64,000 nucleotides of DNA from the NCBI RefSeq assembly GCF_014635905.1, contig NZ_BMDS01000001.1, positions 1-64,000 on the forward strand, written 5' to 3'. The first letter of the stretch is position 1. Every line of letters begins with the position of its first letter. Origin of the DNA: Limosilactobacillus caviae. GTDB lineage: Bacteria; Bacillota; Bacilli; Lactobacillales; Lactobacillaceae. Made by a program: the position numbers and the translations under genes. Under the pieces are notes generated by a model. It was given only the letters and a program-made list of their open reading frames with translations. It did no database searches and had not been told where the DNA came from. Positions 9,840-20,500 of this stretch are shown piece after piece.

Positions 9840-12800
9840 TTACTTATCAGCCTTACGTTTCTTATCACGACCCGCAAAGCTAAAGATACCTGCAAGAGAA
9901 GCAAGGCTCAAGCCGGCTAACGCACTAAGCTTGGATGAATCATTACCAGTCTGCGGTAACTTCTTCATGGCTTGCTGACTGCCGTTGTTATTCGTAGCGG
10001 CAGTATTGTCGGCACTGAGTTGACTGTTATTTGCATTTGCAGCACTGGCGTTCAGAGTGGTGTTTCCATCATTAGTGCCATTTTCATTATTCACATTGTT
10101 GTTTGTTCCAGCATTATTAGCACCAGTGTTCATCTCACCGTTCTCATTGCTATTACTGCTTGAGTTTGTGCCTGCAAGAACATGAACTTGAACAGTAACA
10201 TCATATGTTGCACCATCAGGGAAGGTGACTTTAACGACCCCGGCATGGTTACCGAGCGTATTTACATCTGGTGCTTGCTTCCAAACATACTTGGTTCCTG
10301 CTGGCATTTGATCCTTATTCTTAATTGCATCTGCTGGATTTGGCAACTGACCTTGATTAGTTGAAATATCCTGTCCTTGCGGTGTAACGACCTTAACAGT
10401 TACCGTCACGACATCCTTTGAACCATCTGGATAAGTTACTACAGTCTTTTCAGAATGCGTACCATCGTTTTTGACGTCCTGAGTAACCTTGTTTGGATCA
10501 GCCCAGTCAACTTTGGTACCGCTTGGTAAGTTATCAAGGTTCTTAATCGTAGTATTAGCACCAGGAACTTGACCATTCGGCGTTACAACCGGCTGCGTTT
10601 CTGGAGTGTACTTATCAGCATCAGTTGGTTGGACATGGATCGTAACAGGCACTTCAGTCTTAGTTCCATCAGGGGTAGTGACTACAACTGTCGTAGATTT
10701 ATCACCAGCAGTATTTACATCTGGCGTATCTTTCCATTCGTACTTAGTGCCATCTGGCAAGTCATTCTTATTCTTAATTCCAGCACTTGGATCTGGTAAT
10801 TGACCCTTGTTAGTGGTGATTTCTTGACCAACTGGCTGGTTAGCCTGGTAGCTAATCTCAACCGTCATATCAGTGCTATCACCATTAACAGTCACTTCAC
10901 CAGCATCCCCATTAACCTTGGCAGTGTAACCCTTGATTTGATTAATCGTTACCGCTGAAAGGGTTTGTGATGCCGGTTGCCATGCGTTGTAGTGAGCCAC
11001 ACCGTTAATCTCAACCCCGTCACGAGTAAACTTGGCGGTTTGGGTTGACGTGGTCTTTGTCCCATCAGGATTAAGTACTATAATCGTCCGGGTAACCGCG
11101 CTGTTCATGGCTGCATTATTCTTATTACATGGCAATGGTTTAATATCATTCGTAACCTTAACAGTGACATTGACCGTGTCCTTTGAACCATCAGGGTAGG
11201 TGACAATAACCTGCTCATCGTGATCGCCAGTCGTATTAACATCTTGGGCAACCTTATCGGGATCAGTCCAGTTAACTGTTGTCCCCGCTGGCAAATCTTT
11301 AAGGTTCTTAATACCGTCAGCTGGGTTTGGTACCCGCCCCTTTACCGTATTGATTGGCTGGGTAACTGGCGTATTTTCATCAGCATCTGTCGGTTTCGTT
11401 ACATGAACCACAGTTGGCACTTCATCTTTTGAACCATCAGGATAGGTAACGACAACAATGGCTGGCTTGTTGCCTGGGGTGGTCGTATCGACTGGTGTCT
11501 TCCAGCTATACTTGGTGTCTTGTGGAAGGTCGCCCTTATTCTTGATACCATCAGCCGGATTTGGCATTTCGCCTGATTTAACCGTAACCACAGCCGGTTC
11601 TGGCGTGTACTTGTCGGCATCACTTGTAACGTTGACATAAACTGGAACAACATCTTTTGAACCATCATCGTAAGTTACCGTGACCGATTGCATTGTTAAT
11701 CCAGCAGTCATGGTTGATGGCGTACCATTAGTCCAAGTGTAGCTCTTGACGTTCGTGAGTTCGTTCTTATTGACAATTCCTTCACTCGCCTTATTAGCCA
11801 AATTTTCACCAAGCGTTGCATCAATCGTACCGCCACGTGGATCATTCTTGTCGGCATCAGTCTTTTCTGGTGTTGGCGTTGCTGGGTTCTTAACCGTAAT
11901 AACTACCGGCACAGTGTCCTTTGAGCCATCAGGGTAAGTGACAACAACGACCGCTGGCTGTTTACCAACCTTATTTGTGTCAGGAGTAGTTTCCCAAGTA
12001 TAAGTCGTATTCTTCGGCAAATCAGATCCATTAGTGATGGCAGTTGAAGCAGCTGGTACCTTGGCGCCCTTATTAACCGCGATATTTTGACCTTTAGGAG
12101 TGTACTTATCGGCATCTGTTGGGTTGACATGAACGGTTGTCGGCACTTCATCAACAGAACCATCGGGATAGGTAACAGTGATGACGGCTGGCTTATCGCC
12201 TGATGTAGTCGTGTCAACCGGGGTCTTCCAGCTATACTTGGTGCCTTGTGGAAGGTCGCCCTTATTTGTAATTCCTTCACTAGCAGCGGGAAGCTTTTCA
12301 CCCTTATTGACTGTAACTACTTGTCCTTCTGGATCATACTTGTCCGCGTCAGTTTTATTTGGTGTTGGGGTCGTTGGTTCAGTAACAATTACCGTTGTTG
12401 GGACCTGATCTCGTGAGCCGTCTGGGTAGGTAACATTAATGACGACTGGTTGTTTCCCTACCTTAGATGGATCTGGCGCAACATTCCAGGTGTACTTAGT
12501 GCCGGTTGGCAAATCAGTCCTATTCTTGATACCATCTGCTGGATCAGGAACTGGGTCGCCCTGCTTAATCGTAATTTGTTGTCCTTCTGGCGTGTACTTA
12601 TCGGCATCGTCAGTGATATGAACCATTACAGGCACATCATCAACGGACCCATCAGGATAAGTTACGGAAACAATTCCGTTTCGTTCCCCAACCACATTAG
12701 TATCAGGGGCATCTTTCCAAGTGTACTTAGTGCCGGATGGTAAGTTGGTCTTATTAACGATTGCATCGGCAGCATCTCCATCAGTCAACTTGTGACCCTT

Positions 12801-15800
12801 GTTGACCGTAATATTGCCACCTTCTGCCGTGTACTTAATAGCGTCGGTTGGGTTGTAATTGATTGTAACAGTTGTGTCCTTTGTTTCAGCCGTGACAGTT
12901 ACTGCTGGAACATCCGCTGTTTCTGGAACGTAACCAGTAAACTCAGGAGCAGTGAAGTTTTCCCATACATCGCTTGTGCCCGGTTTAATAGTCCAGTCAC
13001 CATAGCTAAGAGTGTTGCCAGTAACCGCGTCAACTGTCTTAGAACGCTGGAATTGAACGTTCTGGGTGGTTACATTTGCTTTGCCAGTGTAAGGGTTATT
13101 AACGATAATCTTCCGAGTAGTCGTCTTAAACATATTGTCTGTGGTACCTTCATCCCCAGGGTTAATAACTTTAGTACCATCAGTAACATTAACCGTAATT
13201 GTCGGGTGGTCAACCGAACCATCATTATAGGTTACGGTAACGGGGATTGTGTAATCGCCGCTCTTGGTTGGCTTAATCGTTACTTTCCCAGTCGTTGGAT
13301 CAATCGTTGCCCCAGCGGCAGGATCAACTGAGCCAAGGCTGAACTTCTTGACTGGAACGTTTGATACAGGAACAGTCTGACCATTCTTAGTAAAGCTTGG
13401 GGTGGTGGTAACCGGGTTATTAACGGTTGTTGAAACAGGTGAATAGCTTGGTTCGTAGGTATCGCTATCCTTAACTGTTGGCTCTTTAACTGTCAAATCA
13501 ACCTTAACCGTGTCTTGGGAGCCATCGGGATAGGTAACCGTAATCCCAACACCCTTATAAGTACCTGGTGTTTGAACATCAGTCTTAACTTGGTCAGGGT
13601 CAGTCCAAGCAACACTAGGCGCTGGGGTCCCAAGGTCATTGAGGTTGGCAATCCCATTCTTAGCAGCGGGAACAGTCCCCTCGTCAGTTGTTACCGGTTG
13701 ACCTTGTGGAGCATACTTGTCGGCATCTGTTTGGGGATTAGTGACATGGATTGTTATCGGTACTTCATCTTTTGAACCGTCTGGGTACGTTACGACAACT
13801 ACTGCTGGCTTATCGCCTGGGGTGGTTGTGTCAGGAGTATTCTTCCAAGTGTACTTTGTGCCATCTGGTAAGTCACCCTTGTTCTTGATGCCAGTTGTCG
13901 GATCTGGAGTCTCACCCTTCTTAACAGTGATATCTTGACCTTGCGGAGTGTACTTCTCGGCATCAGTCCGATTGTCAATGACCGTCAATTTAATTGCAAC
14001 AGTATCTTTGGAGCCATCAGTATACGTGACAGTAATATCCTCATTGTATGTTCCCGCGGTCTTAACATCGTTTGCCACCTGAGCTTCATCACTCCAGGCA
14101 ATCTTTTGAACATTAGTTAATAGGTCGGCGTTCTCAATTCCCTTTTCTGCTGCTGGAACTTGATTCAAGTCAGTCGTAATGTTCTGGCCTACTGGATCAT
14201 TCTTTTCGGCATCTGTCTTATCCGCAATGACAGTAAGTCCGTCTTGAATTGGGGATAAATCAAGATAAGTATTATTTCCACTGGCATCCTTATCATTAAA
14301 GATAATCCGAATGGCAAGATCTTGTTTACCGACTGTATTCGTGTCTGTTCCCGGTACCAATTCATAATTGATTGCCTTGATTGAACTAGGCAGTGTATCA
14401 AGCACACTATTATTAACTAATGATTTAAGCTGCGTTGAATCTGGAGTATTGCCCTTGCTTATCGTCAGGTTTGCATTTTCTTTAAGAACTGCACCAGCCA
14501 ATGTAGTAGAAACATTAGTATTTACCTTATAGTTTGCCGTAAAGATCCCCAGCTTAACCGGCAATGTGTCTTCGGAAAATGTAATTGTGATGTTACCGGT
14601 CTTTGAAGCAGATAAGGTTGCTGGTGAAGTTACCGTTGAAAATTCACCATTCCAGTTCACTAGGTCTGTTCCGCCTAAGTTGTTAACACCATCGATAAAT
14701 TGCCCATCGTTATAGGCAAATTTTTCAGGAGTTGTATTAAGAACTGTTGGATCAGTCGAATCAGAGGTGTAAACATCAAACTCTTTAACCGCTTGATTTG
14801 CGTCAACATTCATAGATTGGGCCGTTGTTTGGTGAAGCAACAATGGATTTGTTACAACCGCAACGGCACCGTTATTGCCAAACACAATTGTGTGCGTTGC
14901 GTCCCCAACATAAATTGGTGCCACAACATTGTCAATCGTCCCGTCCGAATACGTAACCTTAACCGGAATATTGTATAAGCCAACATTAGTTTGAGTTGTT
15001 GGAGCAACTGTAATCGCACCGTTACTTGCAATGCTCTTTACCCAATCTGGGGTATTAGCACCCAACGAAAACTCTACCCCGTTAGGAGCACTAACTTCTT
15101 TATTATCAGCGTCCTTAAACAATGGCGCCTTGGTTTCAGCTTGTTGGCCCTGCTTTACTTGGGTTCCTTCATAAGTCGGCTGATATTCATTCTTTTGTTG
15201 AAGGTCGCTACCAAACGTTACGCCAGCGCCGTTCCACCAGCTAAAGTGATTGATGAAATTATTCAGGGCTTGAGAAGCTTTTGATTGCCCCTCTGCCAAA
15301 GATACTTTATTTCCATCATTATCAAGGTAGTTTCCACCGCTAAAACTGGTGTACCCGGTATCAGTTGGCATAGCAGCCAAAATCACTTCATTATTACCAC
15401 GAGCAGGAACATTTTCCGCGTGATTCATATATTCTGAACCATAGAAATAATAATCCGTATTATTATTAGTAAGCTTTTGGAAACTGTAAGCCCAATCGCC
15501 ACCTTGACTTGCATTACTCAAATACTTAATGTTCCACGTTGTCGGTTCAGTTGATCCGACAGTCCGCATCGTGATTGGCGTTACATATTCTGTGTCTGCT
15601 GAATTTATTTGCAGTGAGCTCTTCCGGGGACCAGCGCTATCCAAGTGGATTAGGTAACTGCCACGAGTTGTTGTATTTGTACGTACAATGTTTACTAACT
15701 TTGGATTTGTAAATTGAATCTGGTCAGTACTACTCGTCCCCCACATTGTAATGATGCCAGGCCAGCCTTCCTGATAGTTATTGCTTGCTGCTGTCGTCGG

Positions 15801-17294
15801 CCACAAATCAGAGTTAGCCGAATCTTGTAAATCAAGGCTACCGCCATTAACTAGTAAATGGTAGTTATTCCCCAAGCCAACATTAGGACCCATGGATAAT
15901 AACGGCGAATCAGAGTGGGCAACTCCCGTCCGAATAATCGCTAACTTAGCATCCTTACCAATTTGAACAGTACTATCAGCTGCATCACCCTTAGAATCAA
16001 GTTCAATTGGGGCATATGCACGGGAACCAGTGGTATTCATCTTAGTATTAACACTTAGTTGCGACCCATTTTGTAAATCAATATCACTAGCATTCATTAC
16101 CGCCATCGACTTACCGGCACTTAAATTCATTACTGCCTGTGCATTCGGCATTAGGCGCAAAACACCCGTTGTTGCATTATCAATAGTTTGGTTGCCCGCA
16201 CCCGTGGTAAATGTAATTCCGGCAATATTATCAGCGGTACTTACAATATTTAATTTAGCATTAGAATCAATAATCGCATTTCCGGCCACATTAAAGCTCG
16301 TTGCACCAGTTGCATTATTAGCAGTTGGCGTTACGGTCGTCGTCCCATCTTTAATTTCTAGATTATTAGTTTGTACTAAAGCATTATTGCCGCTAAGTTC
16401 TCCTTTAAGGACGTTATTTCCAGAAAACGTGACATTTACAGCACCGTTGCCATAACCGGCATTAAGCGTTGTCGCGTCTACATTAACATTCTTAAAATTA
16501 ATTGAATCTTTCGATGGATCATTTGTCTGGATACATAATAATCCATATTGTATATTTTGCGCCTGAATATTACTTAATCCGGCAAAAGTAATATTCCAAT
16601 GGTTATTATTAGTTTCTGTATTGTTAGTAAAGTAAATATACCGCGCACCCATCTTCAAGCTGTACTGGCCTTGACCATTGATGGTAACAGTGTGCGCTAC
16701 CCCTTGGTTAGTAATTTGATCGTAATCCGCTAAAGAATTTTGCGAATTAGGAAGCTGACTACTCCCATCAATATTGCCAGTCAAAGTAATGGTATTGACG
16801 TCTTTATTACCTAATGCAGTCAAAAATTCAGAATAATTGCCTACTTTAACAGTGTCATTGACCTGCGATTTATTTTCAGTAGCCGCATTTATTACCGCAT
16901 TTTTATTTATGATATTGCCATTATTCGTAGCGGGTGCTGGTGTGGTTGCTTTTTGCTCTTTAGCTTGGCCTTCATCAGCTGGAGCAGCACCTTTAGTGGT
17001 TTCAGCATCGTTTATAGCATTATTTGCATTCGTTTCACTTGCTTTTGCCGATGAAGTCTGCTGATTGCCGCTAGAAGCAGCATTAGCATCATTATCTATC
17101 CGCATAACGGCAGGTGTTTGTACCCCGCCATTAGTCTCAGGGGTTACGTCATCAGCCGCATAGGCACTAAGACCCATAAAAGTAAATCCAATCAAAACAG
17201 AAGCAACCCCGATAGTTAGCTTTTTTATTGCAAAACGCTGCTTTTTAGGCTCTTGCTTATAAAATTGTTCTTTCCGATTATTTTTTGATAACAT
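9840..17294 (-). CDS. LPQTG-anchored Rib-repeat surface adhesin (adhesin 2)
   Basis: 2484 residues; ATG at 17294 preceded by GAGGGGGA. Signal peptide of YSIRK type (KKQRFAIKKLTIGVASVLIG, cleavage probably after about residue 47). Ala/Thr/Asn-rich linker to about 145; beta-helix, pectate-lyase-like adhesive head at about 150-690, ending in the motif FINHFSWWNG shared with adhesin 3. Then one RibLong-like domain (about 700-800), one HKT module (about 800-1030), roughly 13 Rib-type repeats (pattern DADKYTPEGQ...YPDGS.D.VP) interrupted by a RibLong-like domain and two Mub_B2-like units, an Asn-rich linker, LPQTG near residue 2445, a hydrophobic segment and a Lys/Arg tail. Rib stalks are known rigid spacers in Gram-positive adhesins; the beta-helix presumably binds the ligand, which cannot be named. 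Confidence 0.95.
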   Translation of the reverse strand: MLSKNNRKEQFYKQEPKKQRFAIKKLTIGVASVLIGFTFMGLSAYAADDVTPETNGGVQTPAVMRIDNDANAASSGNQQTSSAKASETNANNAINDAETTKGAAPADEGQAKEQKATTPAPATNNGNIINKNAVINAATENKSQVNDTVKVGNYSEFLTALGNKDVNTITLTGNIDGSSQLPNSQNSLADYDQITNQGVAHTVTINGQGQYSLKMGARYIYFTNNTETNNNHWNITFAGLSNIQAQNIQYGLLCIQTNDPSKDSINFKNVNVDATTLNAGYGNGAVNVTFSGNNVLKGELSGNNALVQTNNLEIKDGTTTVTPTANNATGATSFNVAGNAIIDSNAKLNIVSTADNIAGITFTTGAGNQTIDNATTGVLRLMPNAQAVMNLSAGKSMAVMNASDIDLQNGSQLSVNTKMNTTGSRAYAPIELDSKGDAADSTVQIGKDAKLAIIRTGVAHSDSPLLSMGPNVGLGNNYHLLVNGGSLDLQDSANSDLWPTTAASNNYQEGWPGIITMWGTSSTDQIQFTNPKLVNIVRTNTTTRGSYLIHLDSAGPRKSSLQINSADTEYVTPITMRTVGSTEPTTWNIKYLSNASQGGDWAYSFQKLTNNNTDYYFYGSEYMNHAENVPARGNNEVILAAMPTDTGYTSFSGGNYLDNDGNKVSLAEGQSKASQALNNFINHFSWWNGAGVTFGSDLQQKNEYQPTYEGTQVKQGQQAETKAPLFKDADNKEVSAPNGVEFSLGANTPDWVKSIASNGAITVAPTTQTNVGLYNIPVKVTYSDGTIDNVVAPIYVGDATHTIVFGNNGAVAVVTNPLLLHQTTAQSMNVDANQAVKEFDVYTSDSTDPTVLNTTPEKFAYNDGQFIDGVNNLGGTDLVNWNGEFSTVTSPATLSASKTGNITITFSEDTLPVKLGIFTANYKVNTNVSTTLAGAVLKENANLTISKGNTPDSTQLKSLVNNSVLDTLPSSIKAINYELVPGTDTNTVGKQDLAIRIIFNDKDASGNNTYLDLSPIQDGLTVIADKTDAEKNDPVGQNITTDLNQVPAAEKGIENADLLTNVQKIAWSDEAQVANDVKTAGTYNEDITVTYTDGSKDTVAIKLTVIDNRTDAEKYTPQGQDITVKKGETPDPTTGIKNKGDLPDGTKYTWKNTPDTTTPGDKPAVVVVTYPDGSKDEVPITIHVTNPQTDADKYAPQGQPVTTDEGTVPAAKNGIANLNDLGTPAPSVAWTDPDQVKTDVQTPGTYKGVGITVTYPDGSQDTVKVDLTVKEPTVKDSDTYEPSYSPVSTTVNNPVTTTPSFTKNGQTVPVSNVPVKKFSLGSVDPAAGATIDPTTGKVTIKPTKSGDYTIPVTVTYNDGSVDHPTITVNVTDGTKVINPGDEGTTDNMFKTTTRKIIVNNPYTGKANVTTQNVQFQRSKTVDAVTGNTLSYGDWTIKPGTSDVWENFTAPEFTGYVPETADVPAVTVTAETKDTTVTINYNPTDAIKYTAEGGNITVNKGHKLTDGDAADAIVNKTNLPSGTKYTWKDAPDTNVVGERNGIVSVTYPDGSVDDVPVMVHITDDADKYTPEGQQITIKQGDPVPDPADGIKNRTDLPTGTKYTWNVAPDPSKVGKQPVVINVTYPDGSRDQVPTTVIVTEPTTPTPNKTDADKYDPEGQVVTVNKGEKLPAASEGITNKGDLPQGTKYSWKTPVDTTTSGDKPAVITVTYPDGSVDEVPTTVHVNPTDADKYTPKGQNIAVNKGAKVPAASTAITNGSDLPKNTTYTWETTPDTNKVGKQPAVVVVTYPDGSKDTVPVVITVKNPATPTPEKTDADKNDPRGGTIDATLGENLANKASEGIVNKNELTNVKSYTWTNGTPSTMTAGLTMQSVTVTYDDGSKDVVPVYVNVTSDADKYTPEPAVVTVKSGEMPNPADGIKNKGDLPQDTKYSWKTPVDTTTPGNKPAIVVVTYPDGSKDEVPTVVHVTKPTDADENTPVTQPINTVKGRVPNPADGIKNLKDLPAGTTVNWTDPDKVAQDVNTTGDHDEQVIVTYPDGSKDTVNVTVKVTNDIKPLPCNKNNAAMNSAVTRTIIVLNPDGTKTTSTQTAKFTRDGVEINGVAHYNAWQPASQTLSAVTINQIKGYTAKVNGDAGEVTVNGDSTDMTVEISYQANQPVGQEITTNKGQLPDPSAGIKNKNDLPDGTKYEWKDTPDVNTAGDKSTTVVVTTPDGTKTEVPVTIHVQPTDADKYTPETQPVVTPNGQVPGANTTIKNLDNLPSGTKVDWADPNKVTQDVKNDGTHSEKTVVTYPDGSKDVVTVTVKVVTPQGQDISTNQGQLPNPADAIKNKDQMPAGTKYVWKQAPDVNTLGNHAGVVKVTFPDGATYDVTVQVHVLAGTNSSSNSNENGEMNTGANNAGTNNNVNNENGTNDGNTTLNASAANANNSQLSADNTAATNNNGSQQAMKKLPQTGNDSSKLSALAGLSLASLAGIFSFAGRDKKRKADK

Positions 17295-17481
17295 TTTATT
17301 TCCCCCTCAAAAAATAAAAAAATTAATAATCATATTTCAATGCTAATCATAGTCCCCGTATCAACCTTTTTAAATCAATTAATTAATGAATAAATCACAA
17401 ACTTATTACGAGAGTAACGTTTACAAATTCTCAAACCTTTAAACATATGATTGATTGATCATTTATAACCACAAACGCAAA

Positions 17482-17523
17482 AAAGAGCATGGATACTCTT
17501 TTCCACGAGTATTCACGCTCTTT
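17482..17523 (-). terminator. Rho-independent terminator of adhesin 3
   Basis: 17-bp stem with two G-U-compatible differences, 8-nt loop and a T-run on the outgoing minus strand, about 45 bp past the stop. One arm (GAGTATTCACGCTCTTT) is identical to the arm downstream of adhesin 2. Confidence 0.85.
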
Positions 17524-17566
17524 TTGCAATTAAGATTCTTCTTTGATTTAGGGGGACAAGAATATC

Positions 17567-20500
17567 TTAATCATTCTTTTCGTGCTTGCGCTTCTTACGT
17601 GCAGCCATTCCAAGCGTACCAGCAAGAGAAGCAAGTCCTAGTCCGGCTAAGGCACTGCCTTTCTCTGCGTCATTACCGGTTTGTGGTAATTTCTTCGCAT
17701 TTTGAGCAGCTTCATTACCCTTCTTTGTCGTTGTTTCCTTATTGCCAGCAAGCTGTTGGTCATTAGCTGTAGTTGCAGCTGAGTTTTCATTCGTTGCCGT
17801 TGCTGAATCTGCTGTCGTCTTGACAACTTCGCCAGCATTCGTCTTCGTATCATTGCTCTTAACGGTCGTCTCACCATTAGCATCAACATGGACGTTAACG
17901 GTTACGTCATAAGTTGAACCATCAGGGAATGTAACTGTTACAACACCGGTATGGTCGCCAACCGTTGAAACATCAGGTTGCTGCTGCCAAGTGTAGGTAG
18001 TACCATCTGGTAATTGACCCTTATTAGCAATCGCGTCACCAGGATTTGGCAGTACGCCTTGTGGAGTATGAATATTCTGACCTTGTGGCGTAATTGCGGT
18101 TACTGTAACCGTGACCTTGTCTTGTGAGCCATCTGGGTAAGTTACCGTTACTGTTTCGGTATGACTACCATTTCGCTTAACATCTTGGGCAACCTTATCT
18201 GGGTTCGTCCAAGTGTACTTAGTGCCATCTGGCAAGTCGGCTTTATTCTTAATTCCTTCCGCTGGATCTGGCACTACCCCTGTTGGAACAGTGATCGGCT
18301 GTGTTTGCGGTTCATACTTATCAGCATCGGATACAACGTTAATCGTAATAGTGGCACTGGTCTTTGTCCCGTCTGGATAAGTTACGACAACTGTTGCCTG
18401 TTGCTTACCCGTCTTATTAGTATCAGGAACATTCTTCCAGTCATACTGGGTTCCATCTGGCATTTCACCCTTGTTGGCAATTGCCGTTGAAGGATCTGGT
18501 ACTGCGGCTCCCTTATTAATCGTAATGTTCTGACCAATTGGGGCAGTCTTGGTACCCTCTGGCTTTACAGGCGTCGTAACCGTAACAGTCACAGTTAGCG
18601 TATCCTTCGAGCCATCTGGGTAGGTAACAGTAATTCCTTCATTGTAGGTTCCCGGTGTCTTAACGTCTTTGCTAATTTGATCCGGTGTTGACCAGTCAAC
18701 CGTCGTTCCTTGTGGTAAATCACCAAGGTTAGCAATTCCCTTATTAGCATTTGGAACCGTGCCTGCAATCGTCTTCACTGGCTGACCCTCTGGTGTGTAT
18801 TTATCAGCATCAGTCGGGTTGCCATAGTTAACAGTTGTTGGTACGTTAACTGGTTCATGTACTGGAACAGTTACCGTGACGCTAGTCGGTTGGTCACCCT
18901 TCTTAGTTGGATCTGGCTGTTCGCCCGGTGTCCACTCTACCGTTGTTCCAGTTGGTAAGTTTTCTGGATCCTTAATCGTGTCTTTAGGACTAGTTGGACT
19001 ATCAACGTGATCCTTCGTAGCAACAACCACCACTGTAGCTGTTGTTTCGTCGCTTGAGCCATCCTCATAAGTTACCGTTACCGGAATATTAACAACCTGC
19101 GTACCCGCATCAGTTGGCACAGTCGTCGTAATCGTTCCTGTTGTCGGGTCAACATTTACCCAATCTGGAACCGTGGCACCCTTAGTAATCTGATACGTCA
19201 CACCACCAGTCGGCTTATTACCATCATAAGTAACATCAGTCGTTGTGGTCTTACCTGGTGTTGTAACAACATCTGGATAAGATGGGGTGTACTTATCAGC
19301 ATCAGTTGTCGTTGGTGTTGGCGTAGTTTCAGTTACCACCACTTGAACTGGTACCTCTGTCTTTGTTCCATCTGGATAAGTTACTACAATCGTTGCGTCC
19401 GTCGTTCCAGGCTTAGTTACATCTGGGGTAGTCTTCCAAGTGTATGTTGTATCGGTTGGTAAATCAGGAACATTCTTAATACCATCCTTTGCTGGCGGAA
19501 CAGTTCCCTGTGGCGTTTCAATATCCTTACCCACTGGCTTATTAGCGGTGTAAGTAATATTAACCGTCATGTCTTGACTATCAGGCGTAACAGTTACCGC
19601 ACCAGTATTACCATCAACATTAGCGGTGTAGCCTTGGAGCTGTTCAACATTAACTGCTGATAATCCTTGTTCTGCTGGCGTCCATGGATTCATCGTGGTC
19701 TTTCCAGTTACCGGATCAGTATAACCAGCATTGCCACTAGCATCTTCACGAGTAAACTTAGCAGTCTGAACGCTGGTTGTCGTCTCACAGGTTACTGGGT
19801 CAGTAACATTGATTGTCCGGGTTACTTCCCGATACATATCTTGGTTAGTCGGATCAAATGGTACCGGTACATTGCCGTCCTTTGCATAGTTAACGGTTAC
19901 CGTGTAGCTATCAACTGGTGTACCGTTCTTTAATGCTGATTGAACAGGAACATATTCTTGACCGTTGATGGCTTGGAGACTTGCTCCCGTAGCGCTGGCC
20001 GTGTAACCCTTAATTGTTGGAATTGATACCGCGGTAAAGGCCGTTGCACCATTGTCCATATTCGAGGTCCAAGCAGTGTAACTAACATTCTTCGTAACTT
20101 CATCGACACTCTTAATCCGGTAGAAGGCAAGAGTTTCAGAACTAGTCTGTTCCTTTTGACCTGGAACGTTAACAACAATTGTTCGGGTTACTGTCCGGTA
20201 TACATCCGTATTGGTCTTATCATTCCGGCCATCAGTCTTATCAATCTTATGTTCAACATAAACTGTAGTATCACTTACTGGTGTTGAACCAAAGGCAATT
20301 GATGATGGAACATTTTGACCGTTAACTACTTGCCAGCCCGCTGGTACATCAAGGGTTACCTTAACATTTTCACCAGTCTTGCCATTAACCGTTTGCGTTC
20401 CAACAATTTGATTATGGTTATTGTTGTCAACAAAATTAATCTTGGCACTTTGCTCGTTGGCAGTGTAAGTAACGGTTACCGTCTGGCTCTCTGATTCCGG

